A stretch of DNA of 64,000 bases from Bradyrhizobium manausense (GTDB lineage: Bacteria > Pseudomonadota > Alphaproteobacteria > Rhizobiales > Xanthobacteraceae), in NCBI RefSeq assembly GCF_018130615.1, contig NZ_JAFCKB010000011.1:1-64000 (forward strand). The letters run 5' to 3'. Shown here piece by piece: positions 24,904 to 33,039 of this stretch (position 1 is its first letter; each line of letters begins with the position of its first letter). The notes below the pieces were generated by a model, which ran no database searches, was not told where the DNA came from, and saw nothing but the letters and a program-made list of their open reading frames with translations. The position numbers and the translations under genes were made by a program.

Positions 24904-24991
24904 GTCATTCCGGGTCGATGCACAGCATCGAATTACGGTGCGCAATTGAGCAACTGAGAATCTCGAGATTCCGGGTTCGCCCCGGAATGAC
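24904..24991. repeat. GCGCAATTG repeat element, copy 2
   Basis: From GTCATTCCGGG to CCCCGGAATGAC. Same order of blocks as the element at 18923-19018, but the core reads GTGCGCAATTGAGCAACTGA, breaking the central palindrome. Ends 2 bp before the stop of the DapA-family gene. Confidence 0.75.
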
Positions 24992-24993
24992 AG

Positions 24994-25869
24994 CTACGCC
25001 AGCTCCTTGAGCGCCGCTTCCACCGCCTTGCGCGCATCGGCGTTGAGCGCTGCCTGCGGCGGGACGGGGTCGCCGACGTCGTAGCCCTGGATCGCAAGGC
25101 CGGCCTTGATGCAGGCGGCGAGGTTGAAGCGGGCGAAGGCCTCGTTGATGCGCCACAGCTTGCGCTGGAGCGCCATGGCCTCATCCCAGCGGCCGGCCCG
25201 GCAGAGGTCGTAGAGCGCCACGCTCTGACGCGGGATGATGCAGGCCGGTCCCGCCATCCAGCCGAGACCACCAATCAGCATCACCGCGGCCGGGATATGG
25301 GCGGAGGCCGAGAACACGCGCAAGGAATCGCCGCAGCGGTTCATGATCGACAGCAGCCGGCCGGTGTTGGTCGAGGCATCCTTGATGTAGCCGATGCGCG
25401 GATGCTCGGCGAGGCGCGCGATGACATCGAGGGTGAGGTCAGAGCGCTGGAATTGCGGATTGGTGTAGATCACGACAGGAATGTCGACGGCATCGGCGAT
25501 GCTGCGGAAATAGGATTCGATCTGGGCATCGGCGAGCGGGAAATAGGCCTCGAGGATCGCCAGAATGCCGTTGGCGCCCAGCTTCTGACAGGCCTGCGCT
25601 TGCGCCACGGCGTCCGCCGTCGACGTCGACGCAACGCCCGCCACAACAGGCACGCGGCCCTTCGCAGCCTCGATGGTCGTCTGCACAATCGCCGTACGCT
25701 GCGCGGCATTGAGATAGGCGAACTCGCCGGTCGAGCCTAGCGGCGTCAGCCCGTGCACGCCGGCGCCGATCAAATCGTCGCAGAGCTTTGCGAGCACGTT
25801 CGTCCGCACCGCGCCGTCGGCATCGACGGGCGAGACGAGGTAGGGGAAGACGCCGCGAAAATCAGTCAT
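24994..25869 (-). CDS. DapA-family (dihydrodipicolinate synthase-like) aldolase/lyase
   Basis: 291 residues, (beta/alpha)8 barrel class I aldolase. The GSTGEF motif (about 40-45), the Tyr in VIYTNP and the Schiff-base Lys in IGYIKDAST are present. No lysine-synthesis neighbours, so it is more likely a catabolic member (KDG, 4-hydroxy-2-oxoglutarate or similar) than true DapA. The start at 25869 (MTDFRG) is preferred to 25923, which adds an unlikely 18 residues overlapping the divergent promoter region. Confidence 0.87.
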   Translation of the reverse strand: MTDFRGVFPYLVSPVDADGAVRTNVLAKLCDDLIGAGVHGLTPLGSTGEFAYLNAAQRTAIVQTTIEAAKGRVPVVAGVASTSTADAVAQAQACQKLGANGILAILEAYFPLADAQIESYFRSIADAVDIPVVIYTNPQFQRSDLTLDVIARLAEHPRIGYIKDASTNTGRLLSIMNRCGDSLRVFSASAHIPAAVMLIGGLGWMAGPACIIPRQSVALYDLCRAGRWDEAMALQRKLWRINEAFARFNLAACIKAGLAIQGYDVGDPVPPQAALNADARKAVEAALKELA

Positions 25870-26020
25870 GGCGGGAATAAAATCCGGAGGAAGCCAGTCT
25901 TGTCTGGCAGGTGCGCGATCCATCGCGTGCTACCATGAGGTACTATTGCCAGCAAGCGATCGGCCTTCGAAGAGCGCATTTGGTGTCCTAGGGATTATCC
26001 TGCCGCGTTGGCAGGTTTCG

Positions 26021-26815
26021 TTGCGTTGCGTCAGCCTCCTCACCGTCGCGCTGTGCTCCGGCATGGTTCAGGCCGGTGAATGCCCCTCGCCGCAATCGGA
26101 GATCGCGACCGATCGTCCCGATGTGACCAATTCGAGCCTGGTCGTGCCCGATGGCAGCATCCAGATCGAGAACGGCGTCCACACCTCCGGCCAGAGCAGG
26201 GCTAAGGGCTTTGACAGCAGCAACAGCCGGCTCCGCTTCGGTGTCGCACCCTGCCTCGAGGTGCTGGTCGACGTGCCGAGCTATGTCGGGCGGCTGACGG
26301 GCGCGATCGACACCGGATTCACCAACGTCTCCCCCGGCGTGAAATGGCAGGTCAGCGGACTGCCTGAGCCCGCCAACCTCTCCGTGGTGTTCGGCGCAAG
26401 CCTGCCGACTGGCACGCCCGCGATCACCGGTCCAGGTTTTCAGCCCTATCTGCAACTCCCCTGGTCCTACGAGCTCGGCGGCGGCTGGGGCATCAGCGGC
26501 ATGTTCACGAGCTTCTTCCGGCCGTCAGATCCGACCAGCCACCAGACCAGCGAGGCCACCTTCGTGATCGAGCGAAAGGTCAGCGAGAAGCTGGCGCTGT
26601 TCGCCGAATATGTCAGCGACACTCCGTCGCGCGGCGCAAGCACCGCGCTGCTCAATGTCGGCGGCGGCTATCTCTTGAACCGGACCGAGCAGATCGATTT
26701 CCACCTTGCCTTCGGTCTCAACCGAAACTCGCCGGATTACATCATCGGCGTCGGCTATTCCTACCGCTGGGACAACGTCCTCGGTACGGCGACGAGACCG
26801 CGTCTTTGGCATTGA
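26021..26815 (+). CDS. Outer-membrane transporter-like protein (phenol MetA-degradation family)
   Basis: About 264 residues from a TTG at 26021, giving a short signal peptide (CVSLLTVALCSGMVQAG) and then a beta-rich protein of alternating residues ending YIIGVGYSYRWDNV..., typical of an outer-membrane barrel. SEIATDRPDVTNSSLVVPDGSIQIENG at the mature N-terminus is the usual opening of this family. The frame stays open back to an ATG at 25868, which would overlap the divergent gene's start, so a later non-ATG start is chosen; TTG 25946 is another option. Cargo unknown. Confidence 0.7.
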   Translation: MRCVSLLTVALCSGMVQAGECPSPQSEIATDRPDVTNSSLVVPDGSIQIENGVHTSGQSRAKGFDSSNSRLRFGVAPCLEVLVDVPSYVGRLTGAIDTGFTNVSPGVKWQVSGLPEPANLSVVFGASLPTGTPAITGPGFQPYLQLPWSYELGGGWGISGMFTSFFRPSDPTSHQTSEATFVIERKVSEKLALFAEYVSDTPSRGASTALLNVGGGYLLNRTEQIDFHLAFGLNRNSPDYIIGVGYSYRWDNVLGTATRPRLWH

Positions 26816-26896
26816 TGGGAAACAGTCGCGGATATCAGCGAGCTGACATCTTCGCACTCACAATCGATAATAGTTTACGCGATTTTATGCATCCTT

Positions 26897-26920
26897 CCGG
26901 TGTGAACGGCTTCACACCGG
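26897..26920. terminator. 10-bp hairpin between genes
   Basis: CCGGTGTGAA (26897-26906) and TTCACACCGG (26911-26920) flank a 4-nt CGGC loop, 80 bp after the outer-membrane gene and 76 bp before the next gene. No T-run follows, so it could be an operator or RNA hairpin rather than a terminator. Confidence 0.4.
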
Positions 26921-26995
26921 ACCTGGCCACACGGGTCTAGCGTCGCAGGCGCTGCGGACAGCGAGCGCAGCGATCCCTTAGCGAGGAGTCAGGCC

Positions 26996-27271
26996 ATGGA
27001 AATTTGCATCAACTTCGGTGGCAAACGGCATTGCTTCTTCCTGCCGATCTTTCAGATCCCGATCCACTGGGGCAAGCCCGGCCCCGGACCGGTCAACTAC
27101 CCAGCCTTGTTCCAGGATTCGATGATCCTGGCTGCCGTGGCCGATGTGGCAAAGCAGATCACCGACGAGCACGTGCGGAAATCGGTCGAACAAGGCATCA
27201 CGGCGGGCTTCCAGGCTGCGCAGAAGCACGCGGGACCCGACGTCTCGATCAACCCCGTCGCACGCGGCTGA
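26996..27271 (+). CDS. Small unknown protein, 91 residues
   Basis: Not recognised. A good AGGAG site lies 7 bp before the ATG. The N-terminal half (EICINFGGKRHCFFLPIFQIPIHWGK) is rich in aromatic, Cys and His residues; the C-terminal half is a helix (VAKQITDEHVRKSVEQGITAGFQAAQKH). No signal peptide or membrane helix. It has its own promoter region and a hairpin upstream. Confidence 0.6.
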   Translation: MEICINFGGKRHCFFLPIFQIPIHWGKPGPGPVNYPALFQDSMILAAVADVAKQITDEHVRKSVEQGITAGFQAAQKHAGPDVSINPVARG

Positions 27272-27398
27272 TCGCGCGCTGATGACGGCGCGGAGGGCCA
27301 TTCGTCCCCTCGCGCCGCCTCTCCCTTTCGAAACGGCAAATGAACCGTTCCATCTCGGCTCGGACTAATGATGGCGTGCAACCAGGCAGGGGAGCCAC

Positions 27399-27725
27399 AT
27401 GTTGATCGTCACCACCGAGAACGTCGCGAACCATCGCGTGGTCCGGACGCTGGGCCAATGTTTCGGCATCGTCGTCCGCAGTCGCGGACTTGGCGGCAAT
27501 ATCGTCGCCGGCCTGCGCTCGATCGTCGGCGGCGAGATTCCGGAATATACGAGGCTGCTGGAGGACGCACGCCGTCACGCCGTTGATCGCCTGGTCGAGA
27601 ACGCCACCGCGATGGGCGCCAATGCAATCGTGATGATGCGGTTCGACTCCGCCGAGATCGGCCAGACCATGAGCGAGATCGTCGCCTACGGAACGGCCGT
27701 CGTCATCGAGCCGGCCGCGCGCTAG
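27399..27725 (+). CDS. YbjQ/UPF0145 family protein
   Basis: 108 residues that match the YbjQ family across its length: LIVTTENVANHRVVRTLGQCFGIVVRSRGLGGNIVAGLRSIVGGEI, then a helix with TRLLEDARRHAVDRL and the strand ANAIVMMRFDSAEIG. The fold is a small pentameric alpha/beta protein, sometimes described as heavy-metal-binding-like; function unknown. Followed 9 bp later by a membrane-protein gene, so probably co-transcribed. Confidence 0.85.
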   Translation: MLIVTTENVANHRVVRTLGQCFGIVVRSRGLGGNIVAGLRSIVGGEIPEYTRLLEDARRHAVDRLVENATAMGANAIVMMRFDSAEIGQTMSEIVAYGTAVVIEPAAR

Positions 27726-27734
27726 GATCGGACC

Positions 27735-28007
27735 ATGTCGCTGCCGATCGGTATCGCCGCGCTCCTGATCGCAATCCTGCTGCTGGTCGTCGGCCACTTC
27801 TTTCCGTTCGGCGTGCCGCTGACATTTGTCGGCATCGGCCTGATCGCAAGCCTGATCTACGACACACGCTACAAGCCGGCCTCGAAGCAGCCCATCGGGC
27901 CCGGCTGGGTCGATACCGGCGAGCGCTTCATCGATCCCGAAACCAACAAGCGCGTCGCGGTGTTCATGCGGCCCGAAACCGGCGAACGGGCCTATCGCGA
28001 GATGTGA
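27735..28007 (+). CDS. Small membrane protein, 90 residues
   Basis: Two close hydrophobic helices (IGIAALLIAILLLVVGHFF and GVPLTFVGIGLIASLIY, about residues 4-46) then a polar C-terminal tail with conserved-looking PGWVDTGERFIDPETNKRVAVF. Not assigned to a named family. Downstream of the YbjQ gene in the same unit; convergent with the next gene 9 bp on. Confidence 0.7.
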   Translation: MSLPIGIAALLIAILLLVVGHFFPFGVPLTFVGIGLIASLIYDTRYKPASKQPIGPGWVDTGERFIDPETNKRVAVFMRPETGERAYREM

Positions 28008-28016
28008 GCCGCCGGC

Positions 28017-28982
28017 TCACACCTTGAGCAGCCGCACGCGCGTGCCCCAGGGATCGACCGCCTCGACGCCGTCCGGTAGCTGCACGATCCGCGCCCCGCC
28101 CTTGCGCAGGCGCTCCTCTTGCGCGGCGAGCAGATCCGGCTTTGCCATCACCAGCGAGAACCAGGCGAGCCCCGTCGTGGAATCGTCGCGCTGGCCGGCG
28201 CCCTGGCTCTGCCAGACATTCATGCCGAGGTGGTGGTGATAGCGGCCCGACGACAGGAACGCGGCGCCGTTGCGGCTGCGGGTTGGGTCGAGGCCGATCG
28301 CGCCGTGGTAAAAGCTCGCCGCCTGCGCGAGGTCGCCGACGCGCAAATGCATGTGGCCGACACGCATCCCGTCCGGCGCCTTGGCATAGTCGCTGACGCG
28401 CGTGTTGGTCAGCGACAGCAGGTCGGGAATATTGAGCTCATCGGTCGCCATCTTCACGCTGCCCTCGCTCCACTGCCATTGCGAGGGATCGCGGTCGGCA
28501 TAGACCTCGATGCCGTTGCCTTCGGGATCGTCGAGATAGACGGACTCGCTGACGAGATGATCGGCAAAGCCCGACAGCGGCACGCGGTGCGAGGCGGCAT
28601 GGACCAGCCAGCGTGCGAGATCCTTGCGCGTCGGCATCAGGAAGGCGGTGTGGTAGAGGCCGGCGGCGTTGCGTGGCTCGATCGCGGCATCGGGACGGGC
28701 TTCCAGCACCAGCAGCGTGATACCGGCCGTGCCGAGCCTTGCGGCGGCGCTGGAGCGCTCCATCACGGTGAGCCCGATCACGTCGCGGTAGTAATCGGCG
28801 AGCTTGTCGAGATTCTTCACCCGCAACGTCACCATGCCGACCCGCATCGGCGTGCGGCTGGCATAGGTCGGCCCGCCGCCTAGCGGATTGCCCTCGGCGC
28901 GTGCAGCGCCGGCCGCGGCCATTGCGAGTGAGGTCGCGCCGGCAAGTTGAAGCAGGGTACGGCGGGTGAGGTCGATGGTCAT
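28017..28982 (-). CDS. Tat-exported VOC-family protein (CatE/extradiol-dioxygenase-like)
   Basis: 321 residues. A Tat signal (LTRRTLLQLAGATSLAMAAAGAARA, twin Arg at residues 7-8) precedes two vicinal-oxygen-chelate modules. The C-terminal module keeps likely metal ligands (VGHMHLRV, HHHLGMN); the N-terminal module begins VGMVTLRV, with Met where the first metal-binding His usually stands, as in two-module extradiol dioxygenases where only the C-terminal half is active. Most CatE-like proteins are cytoplasmic, so export is unusual. Substrate unknown. Confidence 0.8.
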   Translation of the reverse strand: MTIDLTRRTLLQLAGATSLAMAAAGAARAEGNPLGGGPTYASRTPMRVGMVTLRVKNLDKLADYYRDVIGLTVMERSSAAARLGTAGITLLVLEARPDAAIEPRNAAGLYHTAFLMPTRKDLARWLVHAASHRVPLSGFADHLVSESVYLDDPEGNGIEVYADRDPSQWQWSEGSVKMATDELNIPDLLSLTNTRVSDYAKAPDGMRVGHMHLRVGDLAQAASFYHGAIGLDPTRSRNGAAFLSSGRYHHHLGMNVWQSQGAGQRDDSTTGLAWFSLVMAKPDLLAAQEERLRKGGARIVQLPDGVEAVDPWGTRVRLLKV

Positions 28983-29164
28983 TGGTCAGGGCTCGCTGGC
29001 AAATTTTAGGGCCGTACGGTGCAATTTGGGGATTGCTACACGTTCCCGTGAGCGGCTCCCAATCACATGTTCGTCGGCCGTGGCTGAGGGGAGGACTGGC
29101 CACCCGGCCAGTTTCGCAATTGGCCGCGACATCCCAGATTGGAGGCAGCTTACAGGAGCCTTCC

Positions 29165-30031
29165 ATGACCGACCTCACCCCTCTCACCTCGCTGTCGTCC
29201 GCGCTCGCGGACGTCGTGGCGCGCATCGTGCCGTCCGTGGTCTCCGTGCATTCGCATCGCTCCCGCTCGACCGGCTTCGTCTGGAAGGGAGGCCTGATCG
29301 TCACCGCCGATGAGGCGCTGGCCGATGAGGGCGACATCCAGATCGTCCTTGCTGACGGCACCACGGCTGCCGCCACGATCGTCGGCCGCGACCACACCAC
29401 TGACGTCGCATTGCTGCGCGCCGATACCGCCATCGCCCCGGTCAAGCTCGCTAGCACGGCCCCTGCCCTCGGCGCGTTGTCGGTCGTCGTCGCCACCAAT
29501 CGCGATGCGCCAAGTGCGGCGCTCGGGATGGTATCGGTTTCAGGCAAGAGTTGGCGCTCCCTGCGCGGCGGCGAGATCGATGCGCGGATCGAGCTCGATG
29601 TTCGCCTGCGTCCGAGCCAGGAGGGCGGCCTCGCCCTCAATGCCTCGGGCGAAGCCTTCGGCATGGCCGTGCTCGGACCGCGGCGCGTGCTGGTGATCCC
29701 GACGGCGACAATCGAGCGCGTCGCAGCCCAACTCGAGACCCGCGGCCGCATTGCCCGCGGCTATCTCGGGCTCGGGCTGCAGCCGCTGCGGCTCGATGAC
29801 GGCATCGGCGCGATGGTGATGAATGTCGACAAAGCAGGTCCGGCGGCCACGGCGGGCATCTGCCAGGGCGACGTGATCGTGGCAGTCAATGACCAGAAGC
29901 TTTCCGGCGTGCGTGCGCTGTTGCGGACGTTGGGACCTGCGAGCGTCGGCCAGATCATCGACGTTGCGGTCCGCCGCGGCGGCGAACCGGCGAGCTTCAA
30001 GGTCACGATTGGCGAGAGGCCGGAGGCGTGA
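29165..30031 (+). CDS. DegP/HtrA-like PDZ protein with both catalytic His and Ser replaced (pseudoprotease)
   Basis: 288 residues: a trypsin-like domain (about 10-190) and one PDZ domain (about 198-285). Lined up with DegP by eye, TNNHVV becomes TADEAL (His to Glu50), SDIAL becomes TDVAL (Asp80 kept) and GNSGGAL becomes SQEGGLA (Ser to Glu153). It therefore cannot be a serine protease by the usual mechanism. No signal peptide: residues 1-25 are a normal soluble helix, so it should be cytoplasmic. The start at 29165 follows AGGAG and is preferred to a long frame from 28982. Its stop overlaps the GTG start of the LuxR-type gene. Confidence 0.82.
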   Translation: MTDLTPLTSLSSALADVVARIVPSVVSVHSHRSRSTGFVWKGGLIVTADEALADEGDIQIVLADGTTAAATIVGRDHTTDVALLRADTAIAPVKLASTAPALGALSVVVATNRDAPSAALGMVSVSGKSWRSLRGGEIDARIELDVRLRPSQEGGLALNASGEAFGMAVLGPRRVLVIPTATIERVAAQLETRGRIARGYLGLGLQPLRLDDGIGAMVMNVDKAGPAATAGICQGDVIVAVNDQKLSGVRALLRTLGPASVGQIIDVAVRRGGEPASFKVTIGERPEA

Positions 30032-30399
30032 GCGAGGACACCACGCCGGAGATCGTGCTCGCCCTCGAGATCGACGATCCCGCCCTCGCCGACCGCCTCG
30101 CGACGTTGCTCGGCAATGTCGCGGGGCTTCGCCTCGCCGCGCCCGGTGAGACCGCCATGGCGAGCGTTGTCGCACGCGATCCGCGCGTCATGCCGGAGGA
30201 CATTGCGCTGACGCAGCGCGAGCTCGATGTGCTGGCATTGATGGCGGAAGGCGCCTCCAACAAGATGATCGCGCGACAGCTCAATATCTCAGTGCACACC
30301 GTGAAATTCCACGTCGGCTCCTTGCTCGACAAGCTGGATGCCACCGGCCGCACCGACGCGGTCGCGCACGCGGCGCGCCGCGGCGTGATCGAGCTATAG
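30028..30399 (+). CDS. LuxR-type HTH protein with shortened N-terminus
   Basis: 123 residues from a GTG that overlaps the previous stop (GTGA). Residues 60-120 are a GerE/LuxR HTH (LTQRELDVLALMAEGASNKMIARQLNISVHTVKFHVGSLLDKL). Residues 1-58 (VLALEIDDPALADRLATLLGNV) look like a shrunken receiver-like part without a phospho-acceptor. Translational coupling suggests it works with the DegP-like PDZ protein. Its last 6 bp overlap the end of the convergent kinase gene. Confidence 0.85.
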   Translation: MSEDTTPEIVLALEIDDPALADRLATLLGNVAGLRLAAPGETAMASVVARDPRVMPEDIALTQRELDVLALMAEGASNKMIARQLNISVHTVKFHVGSLLDKLDATGRTDAVAHAARRGVIEL

Positions 30400-31479
30400 C
30401 GCGGACGGAAAGCTGAGCTCGACCGTCAGGCCCGGCGCGTTGTCGTGCAGCGCGATCTCGGCGCCATGCAGGCGCGACACCGCCGCGACAAGACTCAAGC
30501 CCAGGCCGTTGCCCGGCGTATAGCGGCTCTGCTCGAGCCGGTAGAAGCGCTTGAACACGTGATCATGCTGATCGGCGGCAATGCCCGGACCATCATCGGC
30601 GATGGCGATCATCGCGCCATTACCGGTGTTGCGGCAGGTTACGATCACCTTTCCGCCCGGGCGGCCGTGCTTGATCGCGTTGTCGACGAGATTGGCGATG
30701 GCATCGAACAGCAGATCGCGATCGCCCGTTACTGCGACGTCGCGGTCGCCGCCAAGGCTCAGGCGCGTCGCAACCTGCTCGGCGGCGGCGTCGTAGAGCT
30801 CGACGACCTCGCCGGCGATCTCGGCGAGGTTGAGCCCACGAAACGCGCTGCGCCGGGCGCGGGTCTCGATCTCCGAGATCCGCGTGATCGAGGCGAACAT
30901 GCCGAGCACCGCATCGAGATCGGCGATAGTATCGCCGATCAGGGCTGCATCGGCCTCACTGTTGCGCTCGTGATGATAGGCCTTTTCCAGCCGGCCGCGC
31001 ATGCGCGTCAGCGGTGTGCGCAGATCGTGGGCGACATTGTCGCTGACCTGCTTGACCTCGCCCATCAGCGTCTCGATCCGATCGAGCATCTGGTTGAGGT
31101 TCTCGGCGACACGGTCCCATTCGTCGTGGCTGCCGCGCAGCGGAATGCGCCGGTCAAGTCCGGACAGCATGATGGCGCGGCTGGTGGCGTTGATCTCCTC
31201 GATCCGCCCGACCGTGCGCCGCGTCACCAGCACGGCGGCAAGACCGGCCAGCACGACCAGCAGCAGGGCGACGGCGATCATCGCGAGCTCGAGCATGGCA
31301 ACGAAGCCGCTGTGGTCGCCGGCATCGCCGACGCGGCTCCTGACATAAGCGAGCGTGCCGAAATAGACGTAACCCATGATCGCCGCGACGATCAGGCCGA
31401 AGATCGCAATCGCGATCAGCGCCAGGCGGAAGGTCGAGGAGCGAAGCGTGTCAGCCAGGAGCACGGAGGCAATATCCAA
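30394..31479 (-). CDS. Sensor histidine kinase (EnvZ/QseC-type)
   Basis: 361 residues: two membrane helices (about 15-40 and 60-88) with a very short periplasmic loop, a HAMP linker, a HisKA dimerisation domain with phospho-acceptor His in NVAHDLRTPLTRMR, and an HATPase domain with N box (IANLVDNAIKHG) and G boxes (IADDGPGIAADQ, GNGLGLSLV). The short loop suggests it senses in or near the membrane. It overlaps its response regulator by 29 bp. Confidence 0.92.
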   Translation of the reverse strand: MDIASVLLADTLRSSTFRLALIAIAIFGLIVAAIMGYVYFGTLAYVRSRVGDAGDHSGFVAMLELAMIAVALLLVVLAGLAAVLVTRRTVGRIEEINATSRAIMLSGLDRRIPLRGSHDEWDRVAENLNQMLDRIETLMGEVKQVSDNVAHDLRTPLTRMRGRLEKAYHHERNSEADAALIGDTIADLDAVLGMFASITRISEIETRARRSAFRGLNLAEIAGEVVELYDAAAEQVATRLSLGGDRDVAVTGDRDLLFDAIANLVDNAIKHGRPGGKVIVTCRNTGNGAMIAIADDGPGIAADQHDHVFKRFYRLEQSRYTPGNGLGLSLVAAVSRLHGAEIALHDNAPGLTVELSFPSAL

Positions 31480-32143
31480 TGCCGCGGATGGTGTGGATCA
31501 GTGGATAGGCCTGGGCATCGTCGACCTTGCGCCGGACGCGACCGACATAGACGTCGATGATGTTGGTGGAGGGATCGAAATGCAGGTCCCAGACGTGCTG
31601 GAGCAGCATTGCGCGGGACACGACACGGCCCTCGTTGCGGACGAGATATTCGAGCAGTTGGAATTCGCGCGGCAGCAGTGGAATCTTGCGGCCGCGGCGG
31701 CTGGCATTGCGCGCGATCAGGTCGACGGCGAGATCGCCGACGCGCAAAATGGTTTCCTTGGCGATGGTCTCGCTGCGGCGCCCGAGCGCCTCGAGGCGCG
31801 CGAGCAATTCGACGAAGGAGAACGGCTTGACGAGATAGTCGTCGCCGCCGGCGCGCAAGCCGCGCACGCGGTCGTCGACCTCGCCGAGCGCGGAGATGAT
31901 GAGGAAGGGCGCGGCGATGCCGTCGTCGCGCAACTGGCGCATCACGGTAATGCCGTCGAGATCGGGCAGCATGCGGTCAATGGTGATCACGGCATAGTCG
32001 CGCGCAACGCCCTGGCTGAGCGCTTCTCGGCCGGTGGCGGCGAGATCGACGTCGTAGCCTGACGTCGTCAACTCCTCGACGAGCTGGCCTGCGGTCTCCG
32101 GATCGTCCTCGACGACGAGGATGCGGCGATGGCCTCCGGTCAT
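31451..32143 (-). CDS. OmpR/PhoB-family response regulator
   Basis: 230 residues: receiver domain (acidic pair EDD at 12-14, phospho-acceptor Asp56 in TIDRMLPD, Lys in YLVKPF) and a winged-helix DNA-binding domain (about 130-225, ending TIRGIGYCL). Upstream member of the pair with the overlapping kinase; targets unknown. Start 32143 gives the normal length. Confidence 0.93.
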   Translation of the reverse strand: MTGGHRRILVVEDDPETAGQLVEELTTSGYDVDLAATGREALSQGVARDYAVITIDRMLPDLDGITVMRQLRDDGIAAPFLIISALGEVDDRVRGLRAGGDDYLVKPFSFVELLARLEALGRRSETIAKETILRVGDLAVDLIARNASRRGRKIPLLPREFQLLEYLVRNEGRVVSRAMLLQHVWDLHFDPSTNIIDVYVGRVRRKVDDAQAYPLIHTIRGIGYCLRAPG

Positions 32144-32240
32144 GACAAACTCCGCGCGACGATCGCCACCAGATTATCCCGTTCCGGGGCTGAGCGGAAC
32201 CACCCGGCGGCGATCGCGACAATGGTGCGGGCCCGCGATG

Positions 32241-32708
32241 CTAATACCAGGTATCCCCGCACACATTGACCCATTGCCACCCATAGGGCGTCAAGCTCCT
32301 GCGCCAGCAGCCATCGTAATAGTTGTCATAATAGTAGGGCGCGCCGAACACGGCGAAACGGCGGAAATGATGGTGGTGGAAGAAGGCATGCCGGCCGATG
32401 AAGGGCCGGCTCGCACCGACGAAATGCGGCCCGATCGCCGCATGCGCGAAGCGTGCGCCGCCGAAGGCGGGCCCGCCAAGACCCGGTCCACCCACATGGG
32501 CGAAATGCGCGCCGCCCATGCCGCCGACATGCATGCCGCCACCGAAGCCGCCGGCGCGCATGCCACCGCCGCCGAAATGGCCGCCGCCACCAAATCCACC
32601 GCCGTGACCGCCACCGCCGCCGCCCCCTCGGGCGAGAACGGGCGATGCGAGTGCCAGTGCCGCAACAATCGCTACCGCAGTGAGGCCTTTGAGAAGCCTG
32701 TTGTCCAT
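32241..32708 (-). CDS. Secreted Gly/His-rich small protein
   Basis: 155 residues. Signal peptide about 1-26 (ending ASPVLA), then a Gly-rich low-complexity stretch with HGGGFGGGGHFGG repeats (27-85), a His/Phe cluster (HAFFHHHHFRRF) and a Tyr-rich end with two Cys (DGCWRR, NVCGDTWY). Proteins of this kind are common in Bradyrhizobium and are probably exported; metal binding by the His cluster is possible but unproven. Transcribed in the same direction as the two-component pair but separated by about 100 bp. Confidence 0.8.
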   Translation of the reverse strand: MDNRLLKGLTAVAIVAALALASPVLARGGGGGGGHGGGFGGGGHFGGGGMRAGGFGGGMHVGGMGGAHFAHVGGPGLGGPAFGGARFAHAAIGPHFVGASRPFIGRHAFFHHHHFRRFAVFGAPYYYDNYYDGCWRRSLTPYGWQWVNVCGDTWY

Positions 32709-32847
32709 CGAAGCATCCTCCGTGCTGCGCGGCGATATTGCTGCCGCACCAAGGGGATCAGAGAGGAAGGGACAGGCACGTTCAACTTACAAGCGCGCCA
32801 GATTCTGACGCGGAAGTTAGGGAGGCTGAGCTCTATCGCTCCCTCGC

Positions 32848-33033
32848 GCCGTTCTTACGGGGAGAGGGTGGGGTGAGGGGCTGCTTCCACGAATACGATT
32901 TGAGCTTGAGGGGACAGCAGGCCGGAGCCCGATGGACAATTCATCCGGCTCGCAGGTTACCCTGCCCCTCACCCCAGGATCCGCGCTTTCAGCGCGAATT
33001 CCGACCTCTCCCCGCAAAGAGCGGGGAGAGGTT
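32848..33033. repeat. GGGGAGAGG repeat cluster upstream of the tex stop
   Basis: The 331-bp gap 32709-33039 has no gene. GGGGAGAGGGTGGGGTGAGG near 32860-32880 is the near-complement of CTGCCCCTCACCC near 32962-32975, and CCTCTCCCCGC (about 33004) pairs with GCGGGGAGAGG (about 33021-33031). These belong to the same hairpin family as the elements at 3779-3871. Confidence 0.6.
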
Positions 33034-33039
33034 CAGAGA

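Noticed and set aside
24904-24991. Possible attachment site or IS end
   Set aside because: It shares its sequence with two other intergenic copies, and no transposase, integrase or target duplication was seen.
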